In this document: piece after piece, positions 25,357-38,100 of the stretch
How positions within the stretch are numbered: position 1 is the first letter of the stretch
Layout of the letters: each line of letters begins with the position of its first letter
Origin: Branchiostoma floridae
Taxonomy: Eukaryota > Chordata > Leptocardii > Amphioxiformes > Branchiostomatidae
Direction of reading: 5' to 3'
NCBI RefSeq assembly: GCF_000003815.2
Contig: NC_049983.1
Span: 18,491,231-18,555,230 of the forward strand
Length of the DNA stretch: 64,000 nucleotides
Made by a program: the position numbers and the translations under genes
Notes under the pieces: generated by a model
Seen by the model: only the letters and a program-made list of their open reading frames with translations
The model's database searches: none
Told to the model about the DNA's origin: nothing

Positions 25357-27486
25357 GAATGAACATAGTCGACCCTGGATTATATTTGACATTGCCGGCT
25401 GCCATGGCTTGGGTACTTCTCAGTAAAAGTAGAGTTCTTACAATTTGGGCTCCCCTTAAAATGACTCTTTGTAGAATAGTTTACATGCCGGTTTGCCTGA
25501 CTTATATAATGTTATGTACACTAAAATCACAAGCACATGTCCCTAAACCTGCAACAATCTCACCTTATCATTAGATACATATTTACAACATACACTTATA
25601 ATTATAAAGATTTTTAACACATACCCTAATTCAAATCTTACTTGAATTTAACTTTTACAAGATCATAAAAATCAGCAGAGAACATGATTTGTATTCTTTT
25701 AGAATAATGCAATGGAAAGTAACGTTGTAGTACTATCTTTACCAACGTCCTCTCTGTTGCAATTTACTTATGGCCTCATAGCACACTGCCCGGAATGTTG
25801 CACAGTATTTACAATAAATTACTTTATATCTTGTCTATTTTTTCCAGTTGTTGTAGCCAGAGATTAGAGCAACAAGGAACAGCTCCTCTACTCACTCTGT
25901 GCCATGCATGTATTCTTAGCCTACTACTGCACCAAGATCAAACACTTACAATAAAATGTTTTTCATCATGCTCGATGTTTAGATGCACATTTCCTTAATA
26001 TTGGCACTTTGGTGACGGATTGCTTGGACGTATACTAGACTACTGCATCTAGGTAGCTACAAAATAGCATTTTACATGTAACATTACATGATTACAGCAT
26101 CAGCTGCAGGGCTGGAACATCAAGTCCACCCCTGGCCCATTGTTTTGCTCATTAATTCTATGCATATCTTGCAACTTCAATCCTGGTCAGTCATAGAAAG
26201 GTACTACCTCATTCTCCAATGAAAGTTCATCTGTGTCAGTGGTGGTAATTGCATTATAAAGATTTTATTATCTCTGTACACAGAGTAAAGTGCTTACCAA
26301 CAACCTTCTATCAGTTCTTTGATTTTTGTCAAATTTGAAGCATCTATTCTTGAAAGTTTTTGACCCATTGGCCTGGCAGAACTAGCCTGGGTGCTATCCT
26401 CCGTAGTATCAAAGGCTTTCACAGAATATTCCTACCGAATTCAAGGCGATTCTCTGACTTTAGATTGGGTAAGGATTGGACAGCGAGTAGGATACCCTAC
26501 TGTGTGGAGTGAAAGCAGTTATAGCGTCAGAGCCTTTCAACCCTCCAACTTTGAAAAGTTGCCAGTGCCACTTCAGGTCACATGACATGGGCTTTGGATA
26601 ATTTCTACTTGAAAAGAATCAGACAATAGATTGAAAGTACGTTGGTAAGAGCTTTAGTTTGGGTACAGAAATAGCATATAAATCTTTATAAAGAATGACT
26701 TTGTTTTTAAAAGTTATGGACAACATCTAGCTTATCAGTATCAGAATAGTAATAGCTGCTAGTTTTATGTCTACCATGCCAGAAGTCCATAAAATTGGAA
26801 TATGGGCCAGCTTTGCAATGTTACCAACAGTCAGTGTCTCTGGAACACATGTACTAAGAAGGTGACACAGCATGTATGATGAAAAATATGTTCAATGCTC
26901 CTGACCTTTTCTAGGGATAATGACTAACAACATAATCACATGAGTCCTAGCTCCTTGTACGATTTTGATGCCGTGGAATTCTCAAGCCGTCCGTGACAGA
27001 ATCATCTGCCAACAAAGACACGACCTTTGACGAAACAAGACAGTTGAATTTTGTGGCCTACATGTACGACCACTCCTGGAATACCCCATGTATAATCATA
27101 CGTCCGGGCCCATAGCAGTGCTTTGCTTTTCATGAGTGAGTGATTGGAAAAACTCTTCACAAAGCTCTCTTGCACATTTGTCCAAAAGCAATTTGTAGAT
27201 TATTGTATATTTCCTTCTCAAAGTATGGCAACAAAGTTATCGTTATTATGTTGGATATAAGCAAAGACTGTTAACATTGTATCAGGATACCTGTCAATGA
27301 ACTAAGTAATATGTGTGTGTACATAACTGCAACAGCTGTAGAGGATTTTTCTTTTTTCTGCCATTTTTCCACGTAAGCAGACGTACAGGGATTGACACAT
27401 AAAGAAGTAGTCATGATATTCTGGCCAGGTAGTTGTGCTAATCTGATGCATGCAGACCGGTAGCAAGATGGAAGTTGGTTAGAGCC
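25357..27486 (-). other. Probable 3' UTR of TBC1D25
   Basis: Lies between the stop codon and the best poly(A) signal. It is AT-rich with no recognisable exon. At about 26384 it contains the left end of a TAGCCTGG-type foldback element whose right end I cannot find. The UTR assignment is inferred from the poly(A) signal only. Confidence 0.45.
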
Positions 27487-29135
27487 CTAACATTGGTTAG
27501 GCCCACTGCCGTTACTTGATGCAGATTTCTGTAGTTGTGCCTTTAAGTACTCGGCAAACAGAGTCCGTGCCTTGTTGAGCACCTTGTTGACGTTGTGTTT
27601 GCGCACGTGCTTGTCGAAGTGCATGGCGATGTCGTTATAGTCCATCTGTTCCCGCATGATGATGTCCTGGTGCTGCAGTAGGATGGTGAGACACAGGAAC
27701 AGCATGAAGGGGTTCCCGTACCCAAACTTGTCCGGGGGTGGGAGGGACGACATGGACAGGCCGTTCAGCTGTTTCTTGAAGACCATGGGGCTGCGGGCGG
27801 GGCTGGGAAGTTCGCCGTTGGGTATGGCTGCTTTGGGTCCGTTGGGGACCAGAGAACTCTTACCGTTGCTATGAGCTGAGGAGGAGCTACCATGGGTTAT
27901 CTGTTGCGTTGTTCTGTTGGTGGACTTTGACTCCATGTCTTTTGATGGCATGCGGCTCCCTCGCCCATCCACCATGCTGTTGTGGTTTCCATCCTCCTTG
28001 TCAGAGTTGGAAGACGCCCTCCGACGACCTCTCCTATTGGGCATTCTGTGCTCACGTGACTTTGGACTGTTGCTCTGGTTGGACGAGCTGGACGACCTTC
28101 GACCCTTCTGTCGCCTGTCGGCCTCGTTGTAAGGGTACCTGGCGATAGAGAGGTTGGCCATCAGTGCAACGTTGTCGATCAGTTCCAAGTCCTTCTGTGG
28201 TGGGCTGGGCGGCAGGGAGCTCCACATCACCTCCAACATTCTCAGGGCGTCGTAGTAGGCAAACTCCCTCTTCAGTTCTAGAAGCATCCAGCGGTAGCAG
28301 AAAAACAGGTCCTCGGCCTGTTGCTTGTACAGATATTCGGTGAACTCTGGGGCGACGCAGTGCATGAGTTCTGTGAGGTGCTGGAACTTGTGTGTCATGG
28401 CTTCCCCGTCCAGCATGAAGTTGGGCTTGATGCGATTCATCAGCGCACAAAAGCAGACGTAGGCCTGGGCCTCGTCACGCATGGTCACCAGGAGGGGGGA
28501 CGCGAAGTCGCTCATGCCCTGACAGTAGGAGACGTCGGGGTGGGTCAGCGCAAACGTTGTCAGGATGTTGGAGAGAGCCGTGATGTTGGGGTGCTCGTCT
28601 GGCACGGCAAAGAAGTCCAACGTGCGGTCAGTTCTCAGCACGTCCTTTTTGACCATGTTTTTCACGAACTGCGCTTCTTCCGTGTCCTGGGCCAAGAACT
28701 TGGCCTTCAGCTTGAGGTACTCGTTTGCTTTCCGTTTCATGTAGTCCATCCTCTCCTTCCCGCCCATTCCCGCGGGGTACACGTTCAGAAGGTGTCTCCA
28801 CACGACTTTCCGCAGCGCAGGGTCCACCCCGCCGTGGTATATTCTCAGTCTCAAGTCCTCCGGGCGAATCAGCCGGCCAGACTCATCCAGGAAGGAGTGG
28901 AACTCTGTGTCAGAGAGTGCTGGTTTCATTGGCTTCTCATCTTCCTCCTCCTTGGTGTCGTTGAAGGACAGAACTTGTGTCATCTTGGTGAGCGTGGTCT
29001 GGACCGAGCTGAAGAGCGAGCGGCGGAAGGGCTGGGTCGGGGGCTTCTGTCGATTGTTGGGAACGTTGGGGACCACAGGATGGGGTACGGGTTCTGGGGT
29101 GTCCTTAGATGAGATGATGTCCCAGTCATCCAGGG
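27487..29135 (-). CDS. TBC1D25: TBC1D25 last coding exon (LIR motif and whole TBC domain)
   Basis: A single 1649-nt exon from the TTCTGCAG acceptor to the TAG stop at 27489-27487. It encodes DDWDII (LIR), a Ser/Thr-rich linker, the whole TBC domain with both catalytic fingers, the internal low-complexity insert and the C-terminus ending GPNQC. The open frame runs past the acceptor into the intron to 29181, but that extension is intronic because the splice phase and homology begin at 29135. Confidence 0.97.
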
Positions 29136-32100
29136 CTGCAGAACAGAAAATAAAACAGTAGATGAGTTCATTAACTGTCACATTGTTGTTCTACTCAGTA
29201 TGTTATCATCATAAGTACCATTGTGGGGGCAGATCTTAAATTTGTTCTTTTATGCAATAACAGTTGCAGCTGTGCACCTAATGTTTGACTGGGTGTGTAC
29301 AGGTGCACTTTGACATTTCTGAAGGGTTTTATGTGAAAAGTATTTAATGTTTCTGACATTTCAAGTAATGGAATTAATAAAATAACTGGAACAGTTGTAT
29401 TGTTTGTCCTGAGGTTTGAAGCTAGCAATAGAATTTCTGCTCAATTTTTGCTCAGATTCAAGCTCTGAAGCGAGACAGTAAGGTGTGTAATGAGGTTTCT
29501 ACTTTATTTCATGTTGTGCTCCCAAAGTTTTTTTTCTGTGCACCTATTTTTAGGTTGTGCGCATTGTGCGCATCATTGCACCTCTTCACAAAAAAGGAAT
29601 TTCTAGCCTGAGGGTGTTTGTGCCAAATTCCACCTTTGGGAAATAAGTGAACCATTACCTTAACTACCATGTTTATGCACAGCATAGACAGTAGTGATGT
29701 TCAACATATCTTAACACCCAAGGTTACTTTTGTATATTTTGGTAGCTACACATGTATATAGTAATGTTTATACATGCACATATGAGGGTGCTTCAGGTCT
29801 TTGCCTCTTCACCTCTCCAGGTAAAAGAATCCAAAACACTTGTTAGGAAGAGTAGGGGTGACGAAGTGTGCTTGGTCAAAACATGAGCCATAGCAAAGTC
29901 ACATTGCACAACCTGGTACTACCAGCTACTTGAAAAAGCACTATGCTTCACCTTAATTGAAGATGACTGCTTTATCTATGATATAGCTGTATTTTAAAAA
30001 CTCGTCAATGAATATTATGACATTGTCATTAAATCATTATTAACTTTCTTTCATTGTTCAGGAATATGGATATTGTGATTATAAATTTTGATGGGTTAAA
30101 ATGTAGTTAGTGAACACTAAAACCTACACACTAGATTAGCCTTTTGCATCATCCACCAAGCAAAGTTTATCTACACTTATTAGATGTTCATTAACAATCA
30201 TCACACACTGCACTGCAAAACTTGCAAATATTTCTATCGCCATATCACTGTACAGCAATGAAATATCTGCAAGTAATTATTATCTAAGATTAAGAAAATC
30301 AAGTCCAATGTGTGTTAGTTGTGGCTAGTCTACAAATGATAAAAACCTCTATCCCTCCACCGAATAAACCACCTTCAGGAGGGACCTGTAGGTTTCTACC
30401 TTTGTGCCCCGTGAACTCAACAATGGATGGTTTGGACTTGGGCATCAACGAAAACCTGCGCTTCAGCTTCACTTTCATGTTATTGGGCATCGGGCCTGTT
30501 GGGGGAAAACGACGGTGTGCGTGGTTACAGCGGGAAGCGTCATGCACATTGACACATTACCAAACAAAAAGCAGCAGCTAGGGGAGGTCTGGGTTGTAGT
30601 TGGGTAAACATCATTGCAAAGTCAGTTGAAGCATATTTAAGTAAACAATAAGCTAGTTCACAATTTGAACTATGCCTTGGGATGCACCATGCATAACATG
30701 TCTAAGTTGAAGGCAACTGGCAATACATTAAGAATTGAAGCAGACTTTGGCATACACACACTGCACATGCACATTTAGAACTGTTAACTACCTTGTAACA
30801 CCAAATTTCGAGCCATCGCAAGCCAAATCATTCTGAAACTGTAGTTTACAACTGCAGCTCTTCCTTTTATGAAGAGCCATTAATAGCCAAAAAAAATTCT
30901 TAAGCAAAGCTCAGCAAAAAGACATTCCTTACACTGCAAATAAGCTGAAGCAACTTTGCATGAGGTTTATCTGAGACATCATTTTAGACTGTTAGGGGTT
31001 AGCTGTATTCATATCTCAGATTTTGTCACCTCTTCTGCAGATTATGTTTCACCTTGGCTTTTGCACAAAAGCTGAGTAGACATAATTAAGTCTGAGGCCC
31101 CTCTTACCCATATCTAACCTTCTAGCATTTCTTGGATAGATGCCATCACTTCATTACTAGTAGCCCTCCCCTTCCATAGCCACCACATTATATACAGTGT
31201 ACTGTAACTTTAATTTTACTTTTGCTGTGGCTTTATTTCTTAGTCGAGAGAGAAAAGGAGGTTTCTGCAGAGTTTTGAATCCAAGTTAAAACAATTCTGT
31301 AGTACATTGGAAATGGGAAAATTTCGGTTGCCATGATTCTGTAATGTAGAGGTCAGCGTGAAAACCACAAAAATAAAACCACCGCAAAAGTCTCAAAATT
31401 TACAGTTCATCAACAACTATAGATAACTTTGTGTTCTATAGCAATACTTGTAATCATGTGGTATGCTATTTCAAGATGTGCCAAAAAGTAGTTACTCAAG
31501 CAACTGGATATGATTTTGGAAATGGTCCGACGTTTCAGCCATCCAGAGTGTTTCGTCACTGGAGAAATCTTTTTGGAGAGAGTTATATATCATAGCTGTG
31601 AATTGACATGCCAAAAGAGATCTAGTTGGAGATCAAGTCTATCCTAAGTATGACATATTTCAAGGTGAGTTCGTGTTCTTACCGTCCTCGAATGGGCGCG
31701 CGTCCACCCTGAGGCGGAGGTACGGGTGCGAGGACGAGATGAACGCGGCGTCCAGGTCCCAGTCCGACAGCAGCGACAGCCACACCTCCTGCCCCTCGGA
31801 ATCATGGGATAGGTAGCTGATGGTGAAGTCACTGCAGAAAACACACAGAGAACCATGTGGTCAACTTTTCATATGAACCCAGGCCTCTAGTCAGCATCCG
31901 CTTTGCTGCGTGTGACAGAAACTACATTTTTGTAGTCAATGATGGGAATTTGTACACGATGACAGGAAAAAAAAATATTATTGGCAGGATTTTTCCGTCA
32001 ATGGGAATTCCACCAACGGATAAATAGTTTGAGCTGGCTAGAGCCCTAGCTGTATGAAGCACAATAATCTAGAACACTATATGATATCAACTGCATCTTT

Positions 32101-35100
32101 GCTTCATGTTATTTCCTTTCTTACCAATATGATTTAATAGTACCTAACCCTCAAATTTATATGAACCTGGCTTTCATGGGTAATGGGTAATATAAATGGA
32201 CGTGAGTAATATTTCAAAGCCGAAGGCCCCCAAGGCCTTAAAAAAAATGACATGTACATGTATTAAACATGGACATGTATTAAACATGGTCACAAGCACA
32301 TCACTGCATATGTGCAGTTAGAACCATGGTCATGCTTATTGGGCAAGGCTGAAGTTTCAAAATTCTTAAGTGGCTTCAAAACTCTGCATAATAAGCATGG
32401 TGTGGTTACTACACTTCCTGGAATAGCCCGTATGCCAGGGCAATTTGAGGCAACTGTTTCCATCGAAATCCAATTTGGAATGATGTAATGATGTTTGCCA
32501 AGTTAATTCTCTCTCTGACTACTAGTATCTGCTTGTGACTGTAGTTGAGGAGTTATCTCCAGCTCATTCATTGAATTTTCACCTAATATACCTTGTTATA
32601 CACAGGCTTTTAGCCAAATGGATGTACTGCGGGTAGATGTCCTTACATTGGGGAGCAGATCCTCTGACAAGCATGACATTCAGATTGGTCAGGGATGCTA
32701 CTAGGTCACTTGTGTACACAAGTCTTCAACTGTAACCTCTCTGACTAATTTTGCCTCTCAGGATACCTTAGAATGTAACATTTTAACTTAACATTTTCAA
32801 AAACTCTGCGCCATGGATGGAGGATGCCCCCGGACCCCCTAAATTGGCTAAAACACTCACAGCTATATCATTTGCTGCTTCTTGCCAAGAAATTTGAACA
32901 CACTATAATAAAATCCTAGCTGAAAGCCTGACGTAACGTGGTAACAGTACCATTCTCATACCTGCAAAATCAAAAACCACATGTAAAACTTAGACAATAG
33001 AGATGAAATGCAATAAATGTTAAAATGATTATGCTGATGCTTGCTCAGCTCAGATGGTCATAGTCATGTAGAGCGGTCTATTTCTCTAAAAACAGCCGGT
33101 ACTATTAATGAGATATTCATCCTCAACAAGGTCTCTTTGCCCCACATAACCTATCATAGAATCAAGAGTATGATAATACCCCTTCAGACCCTCAGCTGTG
33201 CGTGGGCGTGGAGGGGGTGGAGTGACTGATGATGCCTGAGCACAGATCATCACGGAGAAAGGATTCTCACTCATCCTGATTGCCATAAAGGGATTGGGGG
33301 GATGCTGGTATCTGAAATGGGGGCAGGACAGGGATTTTACCATGTCACGACTGCACATTTACTGAGCTGTGCTCCGGGATGCCGGTTTGCCTGTCTGTAT
33401 AACCTTGGATGAGATGCACTGAGAAATAGGATTATTTAGCAGGATTTTGTGGATCGTTTAGAAAGCAGGATCGGAGGGGCCATCTGGATTAAACTAATGG
33501 CAGAAACTGCATGTACAAAATGGCATCACTAATGCATTACACACACTAGAGAAAGGAAATCCTATCAGGATGGCATAGGACAAACAAATTTGGTTCCGCT
33601 TACAGGTATGGAGGATGTCATATTCTGTTTTGTTTTCATCCACGTGCATGGGAGCCGCCATGTTGGATTTTGATGTCATGCAGACGCCATCTTTCTTCTG
33701 TTTCTGATTGATATGTCTCAACTGCCTTCATCAAAAGACACCACTTTCAAATTTTGACAATCTTTTGATGCCAGGACTACCCTCACCTATATTATAAGCC
33801 TGTCAATAATCAGGGTCAGCTTGTTTATTTTGTGTCTACATGTTTATGGCACAGATGGATTGAGGCAGGTGGACACAAACATTTTCAAATGTAATTTGTG
33901 TAGATAATCAGTCAGTAATAAAGTAATCATGATAATGCAGACCTTATCTACGTAATCAATGAAGATTGATGCATGTTGCATCGTGCTTGAGTTAAGACAA
34001 AATTTCAGATGATAATTAAAATTCTGCTAACCTAATCTTGAAAAGTACATTTTTTGTACATTTAGATTAATATTGAAGAAGGGTGCACTTCTGCAATCGA
34101 CCCAAACCGGGCAAACCCCCATGTAGGCCCCCATCAATTTCATATATGACTTACATTGTATGCCCAGTCAGTCCACAGGGGACATAATCCAATTCTGTAG
34201 CCATGCTGCGTAGGCGTCCTTACCATCCACTGCTATACCCCAGAATATCGGCCAGAAAAATAGCGTTGGTCGTAGGATCAGCTATGCCTAAATTGTAGCA
34301 GCTTTGAGCTATATCAGTTATTGGGACATGGATAGAAGACTATTGATTTAGAGGTGATGATCCTTCTTGAAGTAAGTTGGAAATGCTATTCTGAAATAAG
34401 ATATTGGAAATCTCATACCTCTAGATCTGTGATATATTTAGTCTATGAGCCTCAATCTCAATAGGGTACTGGAAGAAGCCCTCAATTAGAGCATCACATC
34501 CAGGAGCCTGTTGCTTTAAATACATTATTGTGAATTTGACTCTATTTCTATCTTTGCAATGTCCACTGGCTTCCATAAGGTAACAGAAATGCATAAACTA
34601 GAAGGAAATAGAGGACATGACATGAGATAACCTTTCATAATCTATTTTGGGACCTTTCTGCAACCTTTAACCTAACTAAATTCTTCAGTGTCCCAAACAT
34701 TCCGAGCGTGTGGAAATGAATGTGGAAAAAGTAACAAACAAACATACAAAAAGAAAAACCAGAACACCTTTATAAAGGAAAACAATTACATTATGAATGC
34801 CAGTTTTTCACAAGTCTTTCTTTCACTGTTTTACACTTTTCTTAAGGACTTAATAAAGATGTTTATAACTGAGCTCATGATATTTTTCAAACATGTCATA
34901 GAAAGTTTCTGCTGAGCCAAAGTTGTGAAGATAACACAGGTACTAGTACTAGTAGTAGTCACTAGGGTGCATACTAGTGGTATATAGGGGTGGGTACCGG
35001 TACAGAAAATTCAGGTCCAAAGGATTAGGTCCAGGTCCGGACCTGAACCTGGACATGATGCAGTATGACTCATACCAATGGTCCATTTTACTACAAAGAA

Positions 35101-38100
35101 ATCTGTTTGGTGGAGTATTAGACTTACACTGGCATTTTAAAATCATACAACGCTAACTGCACCTGTACGATTGGCTGTAAAACTTGGAAGAAATTACTAT
35201 AAACTCTGCTCTACTTCACTCTTGTTATTTTCTTCCATCTGCAAGCGCTAAAACATGTGAATGCCTGATAAAATAATCTGTTAATTTTCAAATCGGTCCA
35301 ACATCCGGTCCACCTAATTTTTTCAGGTCCGTTTTTCTGGATCGGTCCAATAAGAAAAACCGGGGTACCGGTACGCTGTACCGATACCCAGCCCTACTGG
35401 TATATGTTGTTAGGAGGGAGGCCTGGTGTCCTGAAGCTGGTGACTTGAACCCACGCTGTAACCATTTGGCAAATTGGATCATTACATGCTGCATAAATCA
35501 TTGCTCCTGCCATTACATATCAAGTACCCACCACTTCTTGGAATCCCCACTTAACTTGTTCTATATGCAAGAAGAAAAAAGCTAAAAAAAAAAGAGAAAT
35601 TTCACTGTAGCTTTTCAATTTTTTTTACCTAAACAAAGATAAAGCATATCATAATACCTGAGCTACAGTACTGTATATCCTGTCTGTTATAAATATGAAT
35701 GAGTTGGACCAACACTTAGACTGATTGAATTCTTATCGACCAGGACATGAAACCTGACAGTTACCAGACTCTCTCTGTCACATGATCGATAGCTGAGCTG
35801 ATAAAAGTTATCATTATGTAAAGGAGGATAAATCAATAAATATTCTAAAACAGGACCCAATAAAAGACTGTACACATCATATGATCATAACAAGACTGAG
35901 GATTGGGTACAAGTGATGAATTTTAGAATGACAAGAAAGATAAATATATGACCATTTCATTACAACTGGCACCATAATGTCATCAACACGATAATGCAGG
36001 AACGCAGTCACTGACAACCCTAGGCACCAACCATTGTTATCTGTCCCTTTCAAACTTGTCTAACCTGTTTCACTAAGACCTATACTATAGTCTGTGTTGA
36101 CACAATCTCTCGCTGGCTGGGATTCATGACCTCCCAGGTGGTGGCAACTGTAAGGCTGCTTGGAGCACGACTGTAGTCAAGCTATGATTACCTTCACCAA
36201 AAGGGTTATGTTTTCTGCAATGCTTGTATTTATGCTGCATGTTTGTTTGTTCATGTATGTTTTAGTTAAACAGCATAACTCACGAAGCTACGGACGGACT
36301 GTCATGAAATTTGTTACGTGGTCAGATGTTATCCTATCTAAAAATTAAACCCTGTGCGGCTTTCCTACATACTGCAGCAGCACACTATAGTTACAATTTT
36401 AGACCCTGTTTTCGTTCCTTCTCGTCTGGTTGTCTTAGTTGATGTAAAGAAGGGACTAGTTACTTACGTTAAGTCCCTCATCACTGATTGGTTGGATGAG
36501 GAAATGTAGTGGAACTAATCACCTGTTTGTACCAAAGCTGTGAGAACTACATGCTTATGCAGAGACAATCATAGTAGAGCAAGAACAATACTTCTACTAA
36601 TTAGTGTAATTGACTATTCCTACTGATTTGTGATAGTGTATGGAAGACACAAAACTGGCATCTGGCTATATACTATAAATATACATTTGTATTTACTTTT
36701 GCAATGATTTTAGTTCAAAGTAGGAATGAAAAGGTGGGTCAATCTAAAAGCATCAAAGGTGAGGTGAAAAAATTTTCAATGATAAGCATTTGTGATGCAT
36801 GTATGTGCTAAACTACCTAGGGACTGTCAGACAACTTGCTCAGGGTTACCACACCTGCCTTGCCTGAGGAAAAATACCTGCATCATAACTTATATTGTAA
36901 CATTACAAAGACACACTGACTTATTTACAAATACAAGCATACATGGGATAGGAAGGCTTGGGTAGGACATGACACATACATGGAATAACAAAACAGCCTT
37001 TTTGTCATCATTTTCAATCTGAAATGGAGGGAAAATAAAAAAAAAGTATGAAAAATGTTTGTCGTTAATGGAAATATTTTTGTTGTTATTTAAGTGTAAA
37101 CATGCTCACCCATGCTTTTGGAATGTCCGTCCACTTTTCACCAACTTGTCCGACATGCTCGTAGAGTTTTCCGACTGTTCCTTTTTAACCATGCGTGTAC
37201 TTTATAGGACAAAAGCCAGCCTGTTACAAGACTGTAACATACAAAGCAAGTCCAATCGTCTAGCCTTGCAGAAGTACAACTATAGTCAGTATATGGCTTC
37301 TTCTCTGAACACAGAACACCATGTAAAGATGCAATCCAGATTCCAACAGAAATTCTACAAACTGCATCTATGAAGACAACTTGGCTTTCTTGACTGCAAC
37401 TCTCAGTGCAGACATAAAGAGAGCAATTCAAACAGATCTGAATGGTAGAGAAACCTGCACAACTGGACATGTCAGGTGTCTGTTTTCTCCCTAAGGCATT
37501 GGGAAAGGGCGGAGTCAGGAGCTGGAGCCAGGTAGCGTCAGGTGGAGTGTTGCGGTTATAATTAGGCCTGCATGTAGGGTTATTGACCTAAAACCTATGA
37601 TATTTTCTGGGCCTGAATCCCTAGCAAACTAGTGTTATGCCTTTAGGAGATGTACTTTATGCCTAATTCCTCACTCCACTCAGAAAAGTGCAAAATCTTC
37701 TGTTTGGGATGTCTCCTCCAATGGGACATAAAGCTAGTGGTCCAGTGGTCATACATTATAAATCACACTTATGGAAAAGAGTAGGGATCCTTCCCAGTGT
37801 GACTGTGTGAGTGGGTGAAAACTTACAGTCCAGTCTTATACTGCTTGTACCTACTGTACAAAACTGGTGTGCTATACATGAATGCAGTTTGCTCATTATG
37901 CAGAACTACCAAAGAACTTTACTGGATTAGCATATCAATGAGGAAAAATATGATACTTATCATTTCAAATCAAACATGCACATACAGCAGAGATACAATG
38001 GTACTGTATTGGTACAGATATGCTTAGATAATACCTGTACTCATTACTACTACTCAAAACAAAACAGGACTTTCTTTGTAGTTGACAGACTATAGAAATC

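Noticed and set aside
28052-28450. 132-codon minus-strand open frame
   Set aside because: Out-of-frame shadow within the TBC1D25 last exon.
28321-29112. 263-codon plus-strand open frame
   Set aside because: It is antisense to the TBC domain exon of TBC1D25, where long open antisense frames are expected from codon bias. It resembles no protein.
30299-30547. 82-codon minus-strand gene
   Set aside because: The open frame exceeds a real-looking exon on both sides; only the 96 nt between acceptor and donor fit TBC1D25.
35440-35475. tRNA-like TGACTTGAACCCACG text
   Set aside because: Only a B-box-like fragment is visible, with no A-box or cloverleaf at proper spacing.
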